A stretch of DNA of 62,645 nt from an uncultured Methylobacillus sp. Its GTDB lineage: Bacteria; Pseudomonadota; Gammaproteobacteria; Burkholderiales; Methylophilaceae. The notes beneath the pieces are model-generated. The model did not search any database. It was not told the DNA's origin and saw only the letters and a program-made list of their open reading frames with translations. The stretch spans positions 1 to 62,645 of the forward strand of contig CAMLDO010000012.1 in the NCBI GenBank assembly GCA_946478865.1, written 5' to 3'. A program made the position numbers and the translations under genes. Below are positions 1 to 9,353 of this stretch, piece after piece. How positions within the stretch are numbered: position 1 is the first letter of the stretch; every line of letters begins with the position of its first letter.

Positions 1-158
1 GCCAGAAGGTGCCCGAGGATCTTCATCTCGCCAATGCGCTCTATCTCGTCGATCGCGCGTTCAAGGGGCAGGACAATCCTGCGCACAAGCTGCGTCCGGA
101 AGAGTGGGCAGTAGCTGCCACTGTCGGGCATGGCATGCCTGGGGATGCTATTGGCTAG
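1..158 (+). CDS. flhF: FlhF, C-terminal end (partial)
   Basis: Only the last 51 codons are in the window, read in the frame starting at base 3 and ending at TAG 156-158. The visible residues include QKVPEDLH followed by ALYLVDRAF. This matches the end of the SRP-type GTPase FlhF, which places the polar flagellum and recruits early export components at the membrane. The catalytic NG domain lies upstream of the window. The next gene is FlhG-like and overlaps it by a few codons, the usual flhF-flhG-fliA order, which supports the call. Confidence 0.75.
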   Translation, partial: QKVPEDLHLANALYLVDRAFKGQDNPAHKLRPEEWAVAATVGHGMPGDAIG

Positions 159-972
159 CTTGCTGGAAGACCAGGCGGAAGGGCTGCGCCGGCTCTTTGT
201 CGCCGACGCGCGCCGGATGGTAGCGTCGATGACGGCACGTGGCGAGAGCGTGATCGAATGTGTTGCAAGCCTTGCTGGTCTGCTGGCAGAGCAAGGCAGG
301 AAAGTGCTGGTGCTCGACGAGTTCTGGGCGGCGGGAGAACGGCACCCCGTCTTTGGCGTGACGCCGCGTCACGATCTTGCCACTCTGATGCTGTCGTCGG
401 GAGAGCTGGAGAGCGCGGTAGTCAGGAACGGGCACGGCGCCGATCTGCTTGCCGGCGCGATGTCCAGCTTGATGCCCCGGCCCCGGATGGAGGCGCGCAT
501 CGGTTTGGTCAACGCTTTTTATCGATTGACCGGCCGCTACGATATTGTGCTGGTCAATGCGTGTATTCATGCTGCCAATCACCGGCTCAGCTTCGCTTGG
601 GCTTGTCACGACGTAATTCTTCTCGCGGACGATGGCGCAGACTCCGCCACCGACGCCTATACCCATATCAAGCTGCTGCATCAGGCCGATACTCGCCGTT
701 TCCATTTGCTGTATCGCGCGGTGGAGCCCGAGCGTGCGGCTGCCTTGTTCAAAGGGCTCGCGACCGTCAGCCGTCGCCATCTGCATCTGATGCCGGAATA
801 CCTGGGCGTGCTGCCCGGTTCATCTTCCGGCCGGGATGCCGTTCTGCAGAATCTGGCGCGTTCGCTGCAGGCATGGCCCATGCCCGAAAACAAGGCCGGA
901 AATTTTCCTGATCTCATGCGTCGTCTATTGCGCGGAGCGGATCCGCATGCCTTGCAGACGCTTCTGAAGTGA
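145..972 (+). CDS. FlhG-like MinD-fold protein lacking a P-loop
   Basis: About 275 residues between flhF and fliA, the place of FlhG/FleN, the MinD-type ATPase that limits flagellar number and stimulates the FlhF GTPase. The N-terminus keeps the FlhG signature DQAEGLR, the helix known to activate FlhF. The MinD core is recognisable (GRKVLVLDEFW, then YDIVLVN), but where family members have GKGGVGKT this protein reads TARGESVIE, and the Walker B aspartate is replaced by Asn in VLVNA. It therefore probably cannot bind ATP in the normal way. The ATG at 145 overlaps the flhF end; an ATG at 130 in the same frame is possible. Identity as a degenerate FlhG is likely; its mechanism is inferred. Confidence 0.7.
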   Translation: MLLASLLEDQAEGLRRLFVADARRMVASMTARGESVIECVASLAGLLAEQGRKVLVLDEFWAAGERHPVFGVTPRHDLATLMLSSGELESAVVRNGHGADLLAGAMSSLMPRPRMEARIGLVNAFYRLTGRYDIVLVNACIHAANHRLSFAWACHDVILLADDGADSATDAYTHIKLLHQADTRRFHLLYRAVEPERAAALFKGLATVSRRHLHLMPEYLGVLPGSSSGRDAVLQNLARSLQAWPMPENKAGNFPDLMRRLLRGADPHALQTLLK

Positions 973-979
973 TTCAGTC

Positions 980-1684
980 ATGCCGGTGCTCGATAATCGG
1001 AAATCGGTGGCCGAATATGCTCAGCTGGTGAAACGGCTGGCTTACCAGCTGGCGGCCAGGCTGCCTTCGAGCGTGGAGGTCGACGATCTGGTTCAGGCGG
1101 GGATGATGGGCTTGCTCGATGCCCTGAGTTGCTATGACGAAAGTCATGGCGCGCAATTCGAAACGTATGCCACGCAGCGCATTCGCGGGGCAATGCTGGA
1201 CGAGTTGCGGGAAGTGGACTGGGTGCCGCGTTCGGTGCGCAAGAATGCGCGGGATATCGAGCACGCGATTCATCGCCTGGAGCAGGAGCTCGGCAAGCCG
1301 CCCAGCGAGCAGCAGATTGCCGACAAGATGGAGATTTCTCTCTCCGAATATCAGGAAATGCTGGCCGATGCGCGCGGCCATCAATTGGTGCACTACGAGG
1401 ATTTCGAGAACGAAGATGGCGAAAGCGTTGCTTTCAATCTGGCCGATGGTCGCCCTACACCTTTCCAGCTGCTGCAGGAGGAAGGCATGCGCACTTCTCT
1501 GGTGCAGGCCATTACCGAGTTGCCGGAACGTGAAAAGCTGGTGATGGCGATGTATTACCAGGAAGACCTCAACCTCAAGGAAATCGGCTCGGTGCTGGGC
1601 GTAAGCGAATCTCGCGTATGCCAGTTGCACTCGCAAGCCATCATACGTCTGCGCAGCAAGATGAGAGACTGGACTTACGGATGA
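980..1684 (+). CDS. fliA: Flagellar sigma factor sigma-28 (FliA)
   Basis: A 234-residue group 3 sigma factor. Region 2 (VDDLVQAGMMGLLDAL, then FETYATQRIRGAMLDELR) is typical of FliA, and region 4 ends in KEIGSVLGVSESRVCQLHSQA, the HTH that reads the -35 element. FliA directs RNA polymerase to late flagellar and chemotaxis promoters and is held inactive by FlgM, which is encoded at 3757-4056 behind a sigma-28-type promoter. The stop overlaps the next gene as ATGA, indicating translational coupling with the stator genes. Confidence 0.96.
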   Translation: MPVLDNRKSVAEYAQLVKRLAYQLAARLPSSVEVDDLVQAGMMGLLDALSCYDESHGAQFETYATQRIRGAMLDELREVDWVPRSVRKNARDIEHAIHRLEQELGKPPSEQQIADKMEISLSEYQEMLADARGHQLVHYEDFENEDGESVAFNLADGRPTPFQLLQEEGMRTSLVQAITELPEREKLVMAMYYQEDLNLKEIGSVLGVSESRVCQLHSQAIIRLRSKMRDWTYG

Positions 1685-2427
1685 AGATCGACGTCATCAG
1701 CATTGTCGGCCTCACGCTTTCGGTGCTCGCTGTTCTTGGCGGGCAACATCTCGAAGGTGGGCATATCGGATCGCTGATCCAGGTCACGGCGTTTTTGATC
1801 GTCATGGGCGGTACTTTCGGTGCGTGCATGCTGCAATTCACCCTGCCGGTATTCCTCGATGGCGTGAAGATGCTGCGCTGGGTCATATTGCCTCCGGCCG
1901 TGTCGCTGGAAGAGGTGATTGATCAGGTCATCAGCTGGGGACAGGCTGCGCGCCGCGGCGGGCTGCTTTCGCTGGAGCCATTGATGTCGGAAATCGACGA
2001 TCCGTTTACCCGCAAGGGACTCCAGTTGCTGGTGGACGGCGCGGAGCCGGAAAAGCTGCGCGAGGCGATGGAAGTGGATATGTATGCCTATGAAGAGCAT
2101 CACCGCATGGCGGCCAAAGTCTGGGAATCCGCCGGCGGTTATGCGCCGACCATCGGGATTCTGGGCGCTGTGATGGGGCTGATTCACGTCATGGAGAACC
2201 TGTCCGATCCATCGAAGCTGGGCAGCGGGATTGCAGTGGCGTTCGTCGCGACCATTTACGGCGTCGGCAGCGCCAATCTTCTGTTCCTCCCGATTGCGAA
2301 CAAACTCAAGGCGCTAATCGCGAAGGAAATGGTCAAGCGCGAGATGGTGGTGGAAGGGCTGGTGAGCATCGCCAACGGGGAAAATCCCCGCATCATCGAA
2401 ACCAAATTGCGCGGCTATATCAATTAG
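1681..2427 (+). CDS. motC: Flagellar stator protein MotC/MotA-like
   Basis: A 248-residue inner-membrane protein of the MotA/TolQ/ExbB superfamily. The start at 1681 was chosen because it overlaps the fliA stop (ATGA); the open frame further upstream runs inside fliA. Transmembrane segments are visible near residues 5-22 and 28-48, and the C-terminal pair contains GYAPTIGILGAVMGLIHVM and a following hydrophobic stretch. It would form the proton channel and torque ring with the MotB-like partner at 2442. The short form next to an OmpA-tailed partner and fliA resembles the MotC/MotD pair of Pseudomonas; MotA versus MotC is not settled. Confidence 0.88.
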   Translation: MKIDVISIVGLTLSVLAVLGGQHLEGGHIGSLIQVTAFLIVMGGTFGACMLQFTLPVFLDGVKMLRWVILPPAVSLEEVIDQVISWGQAARRGGLLSLEPLMSEIDDPFTRKGLQLLVDGAEPEKLREAMEVDMYAYEEHHRMAAKVWESAGGYAPTIGILGAVMGLIHVMENLSDPSKLGSGIAVAFVATIYGVGSANLLFLPIANKLKALIAKEMVKREMVVEGLVSIANGENPRIIETKLRGYIN

Positions 2428-2441
2428 GCCGATGAGCGCTG

Positions 2442-3290
2442 ATGGCTAAGCGTCGCGAAAAGCACGAAGAGCACGAGAACCACGAGCGCTGGCTGGTTTC
2501 CTACGCGGATTTCATCACGCTGCTGTTTGCTTTTTTCGTGGTGATGTACGCGATTTCCTCGATCAACGAGGGCAAATATCGCGTGATGTCTGATTCCATC
2601 GTCGATGCCTTCAAGAATGCGCCGACCAGCGAGAAACCCATCGTGCTGCCCACCCCCATGCCGCAGAACTCGGAACAGGGGACGCTCCAGATGCAGCCGA
2701 TTCCCACCAAGTCACAACCCAGCCTGGGCCCGCAGGATACGCTAAGGCAGGCCCGCCGTGCCCAGATGAAAGCCGTGGCGAATAATCTGCTGGATGTGAT
2801 GGACCCTCTGGTCAAGAGCGGTCAGGTCAAGGTGACTGAAAGCAATCGCGGTATTTCCGTCGAAATCAATGCCAGCCTGCTGTTTGCGGAGGGGCAGGCG
2901 GTGCTCAATGCGAATACGGTGGGAGTGTTGCGGGCGGTAGCGCAAGTCTTGGCCAAGGATACGCACCAGATACAGATCGAAGGCCACACCGATAGCCTGC
3001 CGATAGCATCGACCATTTTTCCCTCCAACTGGGAGCTTTCCAGCGCCCGTGCCAGCAGCGTTACGCGGCTGTTCATCGAGAACGGTGTCGCACCTCAGCG
3101 CGTGGTGGTCATCGGCTTTGCCGACAATCGGTCGATCGATACCAACGAGACGGCGGAAGGGCGTGCCCGCAATCGTCGCGTAACGGTCATGATATTGGCT
3201 GAGAAAGAAGGCGAGCAGGTAGATACTACGCTCGATCCGGATATCCGCCCGGCGGCGCCATCGATTGCGCCACAACTGGGCGCTCCTTAG
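2442..3290 (+). CDS. motD: Flagellar stator protein MotD/MotB-like
   Basis: A 282-residue MotB-family protein. A short charged N-terminus is followed by one membrane helix with the proton-carrying aspartate in the motif SYADFITLLFAFFVVMYA. A linker rich in Pro and Gln follows. The C-terminal OmpA-like peptidoglycan-binding domain shows IEGHTDSLPI and NWELSSARA, then NRRVTVMI. It anchors the stator to the cell wall and pairs with the MotA-like protein 14 bases upstream. The MotC/MotD assignment rests on gene order. Confidence 0.9.
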   Translation: MAKRREKHEEHENHERWLVSYADFITLLFAFFVVMYAISSINEGKYRVMSDSIVDAFKNAPTSEKPIVLPTPMPQNSEQGTLQMQPIPTKSQPSLGPQDTLRQARRAQMKAVANNLLDVMDPLVKSGQVKVTESNRGISVEINASLLFAEGQAVLNANTVGVLRAVAQVLAKDTHQIQIEGHTDSLPIASTIFPSNWELSSARASSVTRLFIENGVAPQRVVVIGFADNRSIDTNETAEGRARNRRVTVMILAEKEGEQVDTTLDPDIRPAAPSIAPQLGAP

Positions 3291-3294
3291 TAAA

Positions 3295-3747
3295 TCAGGC
3301 CTTGCCGATAATGCGCTGGCTACCGCCCGGCCCGCTACGGGGCTGGCCGTCGGCGCCATAGACATCCAGCCGGTTAGCAGCTCCCAGTAAAACGGCGAGC
3401 GCCTGCTGATTGTGCTGCATGTGGGTCTGGATTAATTGGCCATTGGTCTGGTTGAGGTTGCGTGCAGTTTGCGCTGTGGCGAGCAGCTTTTTCCAGGCAG
3501 CGGCGACAGTCGGCGACTGCGTTGCCAGCCAGGCGCGCGTACCTGCTGCATCGGCGCTATGGCTGGCGCGCTCTTGCTGCGCGACGCGCTGTTGGGCGAG
3601 CGCAGTGAGATGTTCGCTAAGTTGTTGCTTGAGTTCGGACAGGGATTGCAGCTTGTCCACGTCGGCGGCGACCAACGCTGCCTGTTCCTGTTGCAGAAGC
3701 TCGATAAACTGGTCGAGTGCCGCCTGCTCCTGCTGTAATACATTCAT
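3295..3747 (-). CDS. flgN: Flagellar chaperone FlgN
   Basis: A 150-residue, Gln- and Leu-rich helical protein (MNVLQQEQAALDQFIELLQQE at the start) with the length and composition of FlgN, the cytoplasmic export chaperone for the hook-filament junction proteins FlgK and FlgL. Heptad-like spacing suggests long coiled-coil helices. It lies directly downstream of flgM on the same strand, 9 bases away, the usual flgM-flgN pair, and converges with motD. Sequence conservation in this family is low, so the call rests mainly on context and composition. Confidence 0.85.
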   Translation of the reverse strand: MNVLQQEQAALDQFIELLQQEQAALVAADVDKLQSLSELKQQLSEHLTALAQQRVAQQERASHSADAAGTRAWLATQSPTVAAAWKKLLATAQTARNLNQTNGQLIQTHMQHNQQALAVLLGAANRLDVYGADGQPRSGPGGSQRIIGKA

Positions 3748-3756
3748 CGTCGGAAA

Positions 3757-4056
3757 TCAGCCTTGTTGCTGTGCCAGCAATTCCTGAGTGGAAGAGATCA
3801 ACTTGTTGGCGATGGTTTCGGCATCGATGGTGTAGTTACCGTCGTTGATTGCCTGCGTAATGGCCTCCACCTTGGCCGCATCGAAGCCGCTCGCTTCATT
3901 GATGCTGGCTTCAAGTGCCTGGAGTTGAGTGGACATGCTGGACAGCTGGACATTGTCCTGCGCAGCACCGGACTGAGGGGTCTGCTTCGCGCCACGAGCC
4001 ACGGGAGTAGTGTTCGCGGGGAGCGGGGTGGTCCGGTTGGAACTCTCGATTTTCAT
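3757..4056 (-). CDS. flgM: Anti-sigma-28 factor FlgM
   Basis: 99 residues when started at the ATG at 4056, which has a GAGG ribosome site 7 bases upstream; an ATG four codons further up lacks this spacing. The N-terminal half is disordered and polar. The C-terminal half (VQLSSMSTQLQALEAS, then AKVEAITQAINDGNYTID) is the helical sigma-28-binding region. FlgM binds and inhibits FliA until the hook is finished and FlgM is exported. The sigma-28-type promoter just upstream gives feedback on FliA activity. Confidence 0.92.
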   Translation of the reverse strand: MKIESSNRTTPLPANTTPVARGAKQTPQSGAAQDNVQLSSMSTQLQALEASINEASGFDAAKVEAITQAINDGNYTIDAETIANKLISSTQELLAQQQG

Positions 4057-4095
4057 GTGCAACCTCAAAGGGCCTTGCTAGTTAGCTTAACATGC

Positions 4096-4122
4096 TTAAC
4101 GGCACAAAATCGATAAACTTTA
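4096..4122 (-). promoter_or_regulatory. Sigma-28 (FliA) promoter of flgM-flgN
   Basis: On the minus strand TAAAGTTT at 4122-4115 is followed after 11 bases by GCCGTTAA at 4103-4096. This matches the FliA consensus TAAAGTTT-N11-GCCGATAA in 15 of 16 positions. The -10 box ends 40 bases before the flgM ATG. Confidence 0.85.
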
Positions 4123-4137
4123 ACGGATGAGCGAAAC

Positions 4138-4169
4138 GAAAAAGGCCCGCATTGCTGCGAGCCTTTTGT
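4138..4169 (-). terminator. Rho-independent terminator of tRNA-Lys
   Basis: Read on the minus strand, a GC-rich stem (AAAGGCTCGC paired with GCGGGCCTTT, loop AGCAAT) runs into a T-rich tail directly after the tRNA gene. Confidence 0.8.
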
Positions 4170-4173
4170 GTTC

Positions 4174-4249
4174 TGGTGGGGCATGTAGGGGTCGAACCTA
4201 CGACAAACGGATTAAGAGTCCGCTGCTCTACCAACTGAGCTAATGCCCC
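4174..4249 (-). tRNA. tRNA-Lys (anticodon CTT)
   Basis: A 76-nt cloverleaf on the minus strand with encoded CCA. The acceptor stem is GGGGCAT/ATGCCCC, and the D-arm contains AGCTCAGTTGGTAGAGC. The anticodon stem GCGGA/TCCGT closes the loop CTCTTAA, giving anticodon CTT, which reads AAG lysine codons. The T-arm has GTAGGTTCGACCCCTAC. It has its own promoter and terminator, so it is a single-gene transcription unit. Confidence 0.97.
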
Positions 4250-4261
4250 CGAGAGCCGCGC

Positions 4262-4290
4262 ATTATGGAGATGTTCGGGCGACGTGTCAA
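4262..4290 (-). promoter_or_regulatory. Sigma-70 promoter of tRNA-Lys
   Basis: TTGACA at 4290-4285 and CATAAT at 4267-4262 are separated by 17 bases on the minus strand and followed by a GC-rich discriminator (GCGCGGC), as expected for a stable-RNA promoter under stringent control. The predicted start is about 6 bases before the tRNA. Confidence 0.88.
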
Positions 4291-4356
4291 GCATGAACCG
4301 CACATATTCCGATAGGTCAGACACGAGTAATATATTCAGAAACACACTCAGGATAA

Positions 4357-6464
<2,108 letters not shown>

Positions 6465-6466
6465 CT

Positions 6467-7840
6467 TCAGAAAGGCAGCGTCAAATGCGGGGCGGCGGCG
6501 AGCAGGATGGAGCGGAATTGCTCCTGAATATGGCGCAGTGCAGCCTCGTTGTCGGCTTCGAAGCGCAGCACGATCACGGGAGTGGTATTGGATGGGCGCA
6601 TGAGGCCGAAGCCGTCCGGATACTCTACGCGTAGCCCGTCGATTGCGATGACGCGGTCGGCACCTTCGAACTTCGCTTCCTGGGCCAGCCGGGCTAGGAG
6701 CGCGTGCGGCTCGCCCTCACCCATCCGGATGTGCTGTTCTGGCGTGCTGACGCTGTCGGGCAGAGCGTTCAACACCGTGGAAGGATCACCCGTTCGGCTG
6801 AGGATTTCCAGCAGGCGTGCGCCAGTGTAGAGGCCGTCGTCGAAACCGTACCAGCGCTCCTTGAAGAACACGTGCCCGCTCATTTCCCCGGCGAGTTCGG
6901 CGCCGGTTTCCTTCATCTTGGCCTTGACCAGCGAATGGCCGGTTTTCCATAGCAGCGGTTCGCCGCCGTGGCGGGCGATCCACGGATGCAGGTTGCGCGT
7001 CGATTTCACGTCGTAAATGATGGTGGCGCCCGGTGCGCGGGAGAGTACATCGGCTGAGAACAGCATGAGTTGGCGGTCGGGATAGATGATCTGGCCGTCC
7101 TTGGTCACCACACCCAGCCGATCGCCGTCACCGTCGAAGGCGAGCCCCAGCTCTGCCTCGCCGGCTTGCAGCGCAGCTATCAGGTCGTGCAGGTTCTCCG
7201 GTACGGAAGGGTCGGGGTGGTGGTTGGGGAAATGGCCGTCCACGTCGCAGAACAGTTCCTGCACTTCGCAGCCGAGCGCACGGTAGAGATCTCCGGCGAT
7301 CGCTCCGGCCACGCCGTTGCCGCAGTCCACTGCAATCTTCATTGGCCGTGCCAGGCGGATGTCGGAAGCGATGCGGTCGATATACTCCTGTGCGATGTCG
7401 TGCCGGCTGTAAGTACCTTCGCCCTCGAATAACTCGCCCAATTCGATGCGATTGCGCAATCCCTGGATGGCTTCGCCCGAAAGCGTCTCTCCGCCCAGCA
7501 CCATCTTGAGACCATTGTATTCAGGAGGGTTGTGACTGCCGGTAACCATGACGCCGCAAGCGGTGCCCAGATGATGTGCGGCGAAATAGACCATGGGCGT
7601 GGCGACCATGCCGAGATCGATCACGTGGATGCCGGCCTTGCGGATGCCGCGGGATAGCGCTGCAGCCAACTCAGGCCCGGAAAGCCGTCCGTCATAGCCT
7701 ATGCAGATCTGGGTCTGGCGGCGCGCTGTCGCTTCCGAGCCGATGGCCTGCCCGATGGCCTCGACGATTTCCGGCGTCAGGGTTTTGCCGACGATGCCGC
7801 GGATGTCGTAGGCCTTGAAGATTTCTTTTGGTAATTGCAT
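6467..7840 (-). CDS. Phosphomannomutase/phosphoglucomutase
   Basis: A 457-residue alpha-D-phosphohexomutase of the AlgC/ManB type. It begins with FKAYDIRGIVG, has the catalytic serine in VTGSHNPPEYNG (Ser102), the metal loop DGDGDRLGV, the sugar loop GEMSGHVFF, and the phosphate-binding end RPSNTTPVIVLRFE. It should interconvert mannose or glucose 1- and 6-phosphates for GDP-mannose and polysaccharide precursors. It is the upstream gene of a pair with the aspartic protease and follows the EAL-HDOD gene by 8 bases, so all three may share a transcript under the c-di-GMP riboswitch. Confidence 0.92.
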   Translation of the reverse strand: MQLPKEIFKAYDIRGIVGKTLTPEIVEAIGQAIGSEATARRQTQICIGYDGRLSGPELAAALSRGIRKAGIHVIDLGMVATPMVYFAAHHLGTACGVMVTGSHNPPEYNGLKMVLGGETLSGEAIQGLRNRIELGELFEGEGTYSRHDIAQEYIDRIASDIRLARPMKIAVDCGNGVAGAIAGDLYRALGCEVQELFCDVDGHFPNHHPDPSVPENLHDLIAALQAGEAELGLAFDGDGDRLGVVTKDGQIIYPDRQLMLFSADVLSRAPGATIIYDVKSTRNLHPWIARHGGEPLLWKTGHSLVKAKMKETGAELAGEMSGHVFFKERWYGFDDGLYTGARLLEILSRTGDPSTVLNALPDSVSTPEQHIRMGEGEPHALLARLAQEAKFEGADRVIAIDGLRVEYPDGFGLMRPSNTTPVIVLRFEADNEAALRHIQEQFRSILLAAAPHLTLPF

Positions 7841-7848
7841 GTTCAGTT

Positions 7849-9093
7849 CTATTCGGATTGTTGCAGGATGTCGTGCAGCATCTGGTTACCCCAGGCGATG
7901 GAGGCGGTTTGCATCTCCATCAGCGCACGTACCGGAATACCGAGCGATTCTACTATCTCGGCGACTTCCTCGAATTCGCCGTCTCCAAGTTTTTCGCAAA
8001 TATGCAGTAGCAGTCCCATCGGCCCTTTGCGATCGAGCAAGGCAATGCGAATGTCCTCGACGATATTGAGATGCCGGATGATGTCCTCCATGGAAACACC
8101 CAGCGCGCTGTCGGCAAGCGAAAGCATGCCGGTGACATACGCCTGCTCCGGTGGCAGGCCAGCAGCCCCGGCAATCAGTTCCATGAGGCGCGCCCGATGC
8201 ACGGCCAGCTCGAGCAGGGACAGGCATTTCGCCCGGCTGGCGTTCCCCTGCGTATAGAGCAGTACCTGCAACCAGCGTTCCAGCTGCCGCATGCCCAGAA
8301 TCTGGAGCGCCTCGCGTATCGAGGAAATCTTTCTCGACGTATAGAACGCGGGGGAACTGATCAGCCGCAGCAGGCTGTAAGTGAGGCCGGGATTCGCCTT
8401 GAACGCGGCCTCGACGTCTTCCAGTTCCGCCTCGTTGCTGACTTTGGACAAGAGATCCAGCACGGCGATACGAGCGGGATCCGCGATCCGGCCCCCATGC
8501 AGCATGGGGTGAGCGAAGAAATAGCCTTGAAACAGGTCGAAGCCGGCTTTCAGGCAGGCCTGATGCACGTCCTCGTTTTCGACTTTTTCTGCGAGCAGCT
8601 GGAATGGCCATTGACGCAGGTAGGCGACCAGTTCGTCCAGGGCTTGCAGGTCCGCGTGCAGGATATCCACCTTGACGATATCCACCAGGTCGAACAGCGG
8701 GTTGGGCGCAAAATGGAAAATATAATCGTCGAGTGCGAATTCGTAGCCCATCGCCTTCAGTTCGCGTACGCGGGCGAGGATTTGATCGGTGATTTCGATG
8801 TGTTCCAGCAGTTCCAGGGTCACCTTGTCCTTGGGGAGGAGGGTGATGGTGTCGCTGAGCAGGAGGTCCTCCGCGACATTGATGAACAGCTTGCGCCTGC
8901 CCATAAGGTCTATCATGCCAAGATGATTGCATACGTTGATGATGACATTGGCCGTGGCGGTGGTGTCGTCGAACGCATGCCCTGCTTCCGGCCGAGCATC
9001 GCGATAAAGCAGTTCTATCGCAACGGTATTGCCGTTGGGGTCCAGAATGGGCTGGTGGGCAAAACAGTAATCTTTGAGCTGTACGACTGGCAT
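7849..9093 (-). CDS. EAL-HDOD signalling protein (YuxH type)
   Basis: 414 residues from the ATG at 9093, which begins MPVVQLKDYCFAHQPILD, the usual N-terminus of this family. The frame stays open 55 codons further upstream, but that stretch is the riboswitch RNA. Residues 1-205 form an EAL-like domain. The EAL motif reads ELL, and the loop normally DDFGTG is DDYIFH, so diesterase activity is doubtful. Residues about 210-410 form an HDOD domain (NPGLTYSLLRLISSPAF, then ILGMRQLERW). These proteins usually act as c-di-GMP-linked regulators of motility or biofilm. Control by a c-di-GMP riboswitch implies feedback. Confidence 0.85.
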   Translation of the reverse strand: MPVVQLKDYCFAHQPILDPNGNTVAIELLYRDARPEAGHAFDDTTATANVIINVCNHLGMIDLMGRRKLFINVAEDLLLSDTITLLPKDKVTLELLEHIEITDQILARVRELKAMGYEFALDDYIFHFAPNPLFDLVDIVKVDILHADLQALDELVAYLRQWPFQLLAEKVENEDVHQACLKAGFDLFQGYFFAHPMLHGGRIADPARIAVLDLLSKVSNEAELEDVEAAFKANPGLTYSLLRLISSPAFYTSRKISSIREALQILGMRQLERWLQVLLYTQGNASRAKCLSLLELAVHRARLMELIAGAAGLPPEQAYVTGMLSLADSALGVSMEDIIRHLNIVEDIRIALLDRKGPMGLLLHICEKLGDGEFEEVAEIVESLGIPVRALMEMQTASIAWGNQMLHDILQQSE

Positions 9094-9159
9094 ACTCGTG
9101 TTTTCAGGATTTCTTGTTCTTGATGAAGAAAGGAAACCTGCCAGGACGCTAACGGGAAC

Positions 9160-9252
9160 CAACTTCCCGGCAGCCCCGCTGTCATAACCGACAAGTTTTA
9201 GACCGGATAGCTTTGCGTCCTCGCCTTTCGGCTGAGTTTGCCCTTCAGAGAA
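9160..9252 (-). ncRNA. c-di-GMP-I riboswitch (GEMM)
   Basis: The minus strand reads GGGCAAAC, a GCCGAAAGGC tetraloop hairpin, GGACGCAAAGC, TCCGGTCTAAAAC and then AGCGGGGCTGCCGG. This is the conserved core of the GEMM/c-di-GMP-I aptamer, including the GNRA tetraloop and the segment that contacts c-di-GMP. It lies 70-160 bases upstream of the EAL-HDOD start. Downstream, CTGCC can pair with GGCAG around a smaller CGGGAA/TTCCCG hairpin before a pyrimidine-rich run, a possible expression platform. Whether it acts by termination or by translation is not clear from sequence. Confidence 0.9.
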
Positions 9253-9256
9253 CGAC

Positions 9257-9284
9257 ATTCTGGATGCTGCCGTGGGGAAGTCAA
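9257..9284 (-). promoter_or_regulatory. Probable sigma-70 promoter of the GEMM/EAL-HDOD transcript
   Basis: TTGACT at 9284-9279 and CAGAAT at 9262-9257 are 16 bases apart. The expected start lies just before the first conserved riboswitch bases, consistent with the aptamer sitting at the 5' end of the leader. Confidence 0.55.
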
Positions 9285-9337
9285 TAGCCCCTTGGTCTAG
9301 GTCGGCCTCATTATTGCACTAAAAAGATATTTATGTC

Positions 9338-9346
9338 TGATATAAT
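9338..9346 (+). promoter_or_regulatory. Extended -10 promoter of hemN
   Basis: TGATATAAT is a perfect extended -10 element (TGnTATAAT). The predicted start, 6-8 bases downstream, falls at 9352-9354 on the hemN ATG. No -35 box at normal spacing and no FNR-type TTGAT-N4-ATCAA site is visible. Confidence 0.5.
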
Positions 9347-9353
9347 CGGCGAC

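Noticed and set aside
9094..9258. N-terminal extension of the EAL-HDOD open frame by 55 residues
   Set aside because: The stretch is the GEMM riboswitch with its expression platform; family proteins start at MPVVQLKDY.
9300..9353. FNR site in the hemN promoter
   Set aside because: No TTGAT-N4-ATCAA-like sequence could be found.
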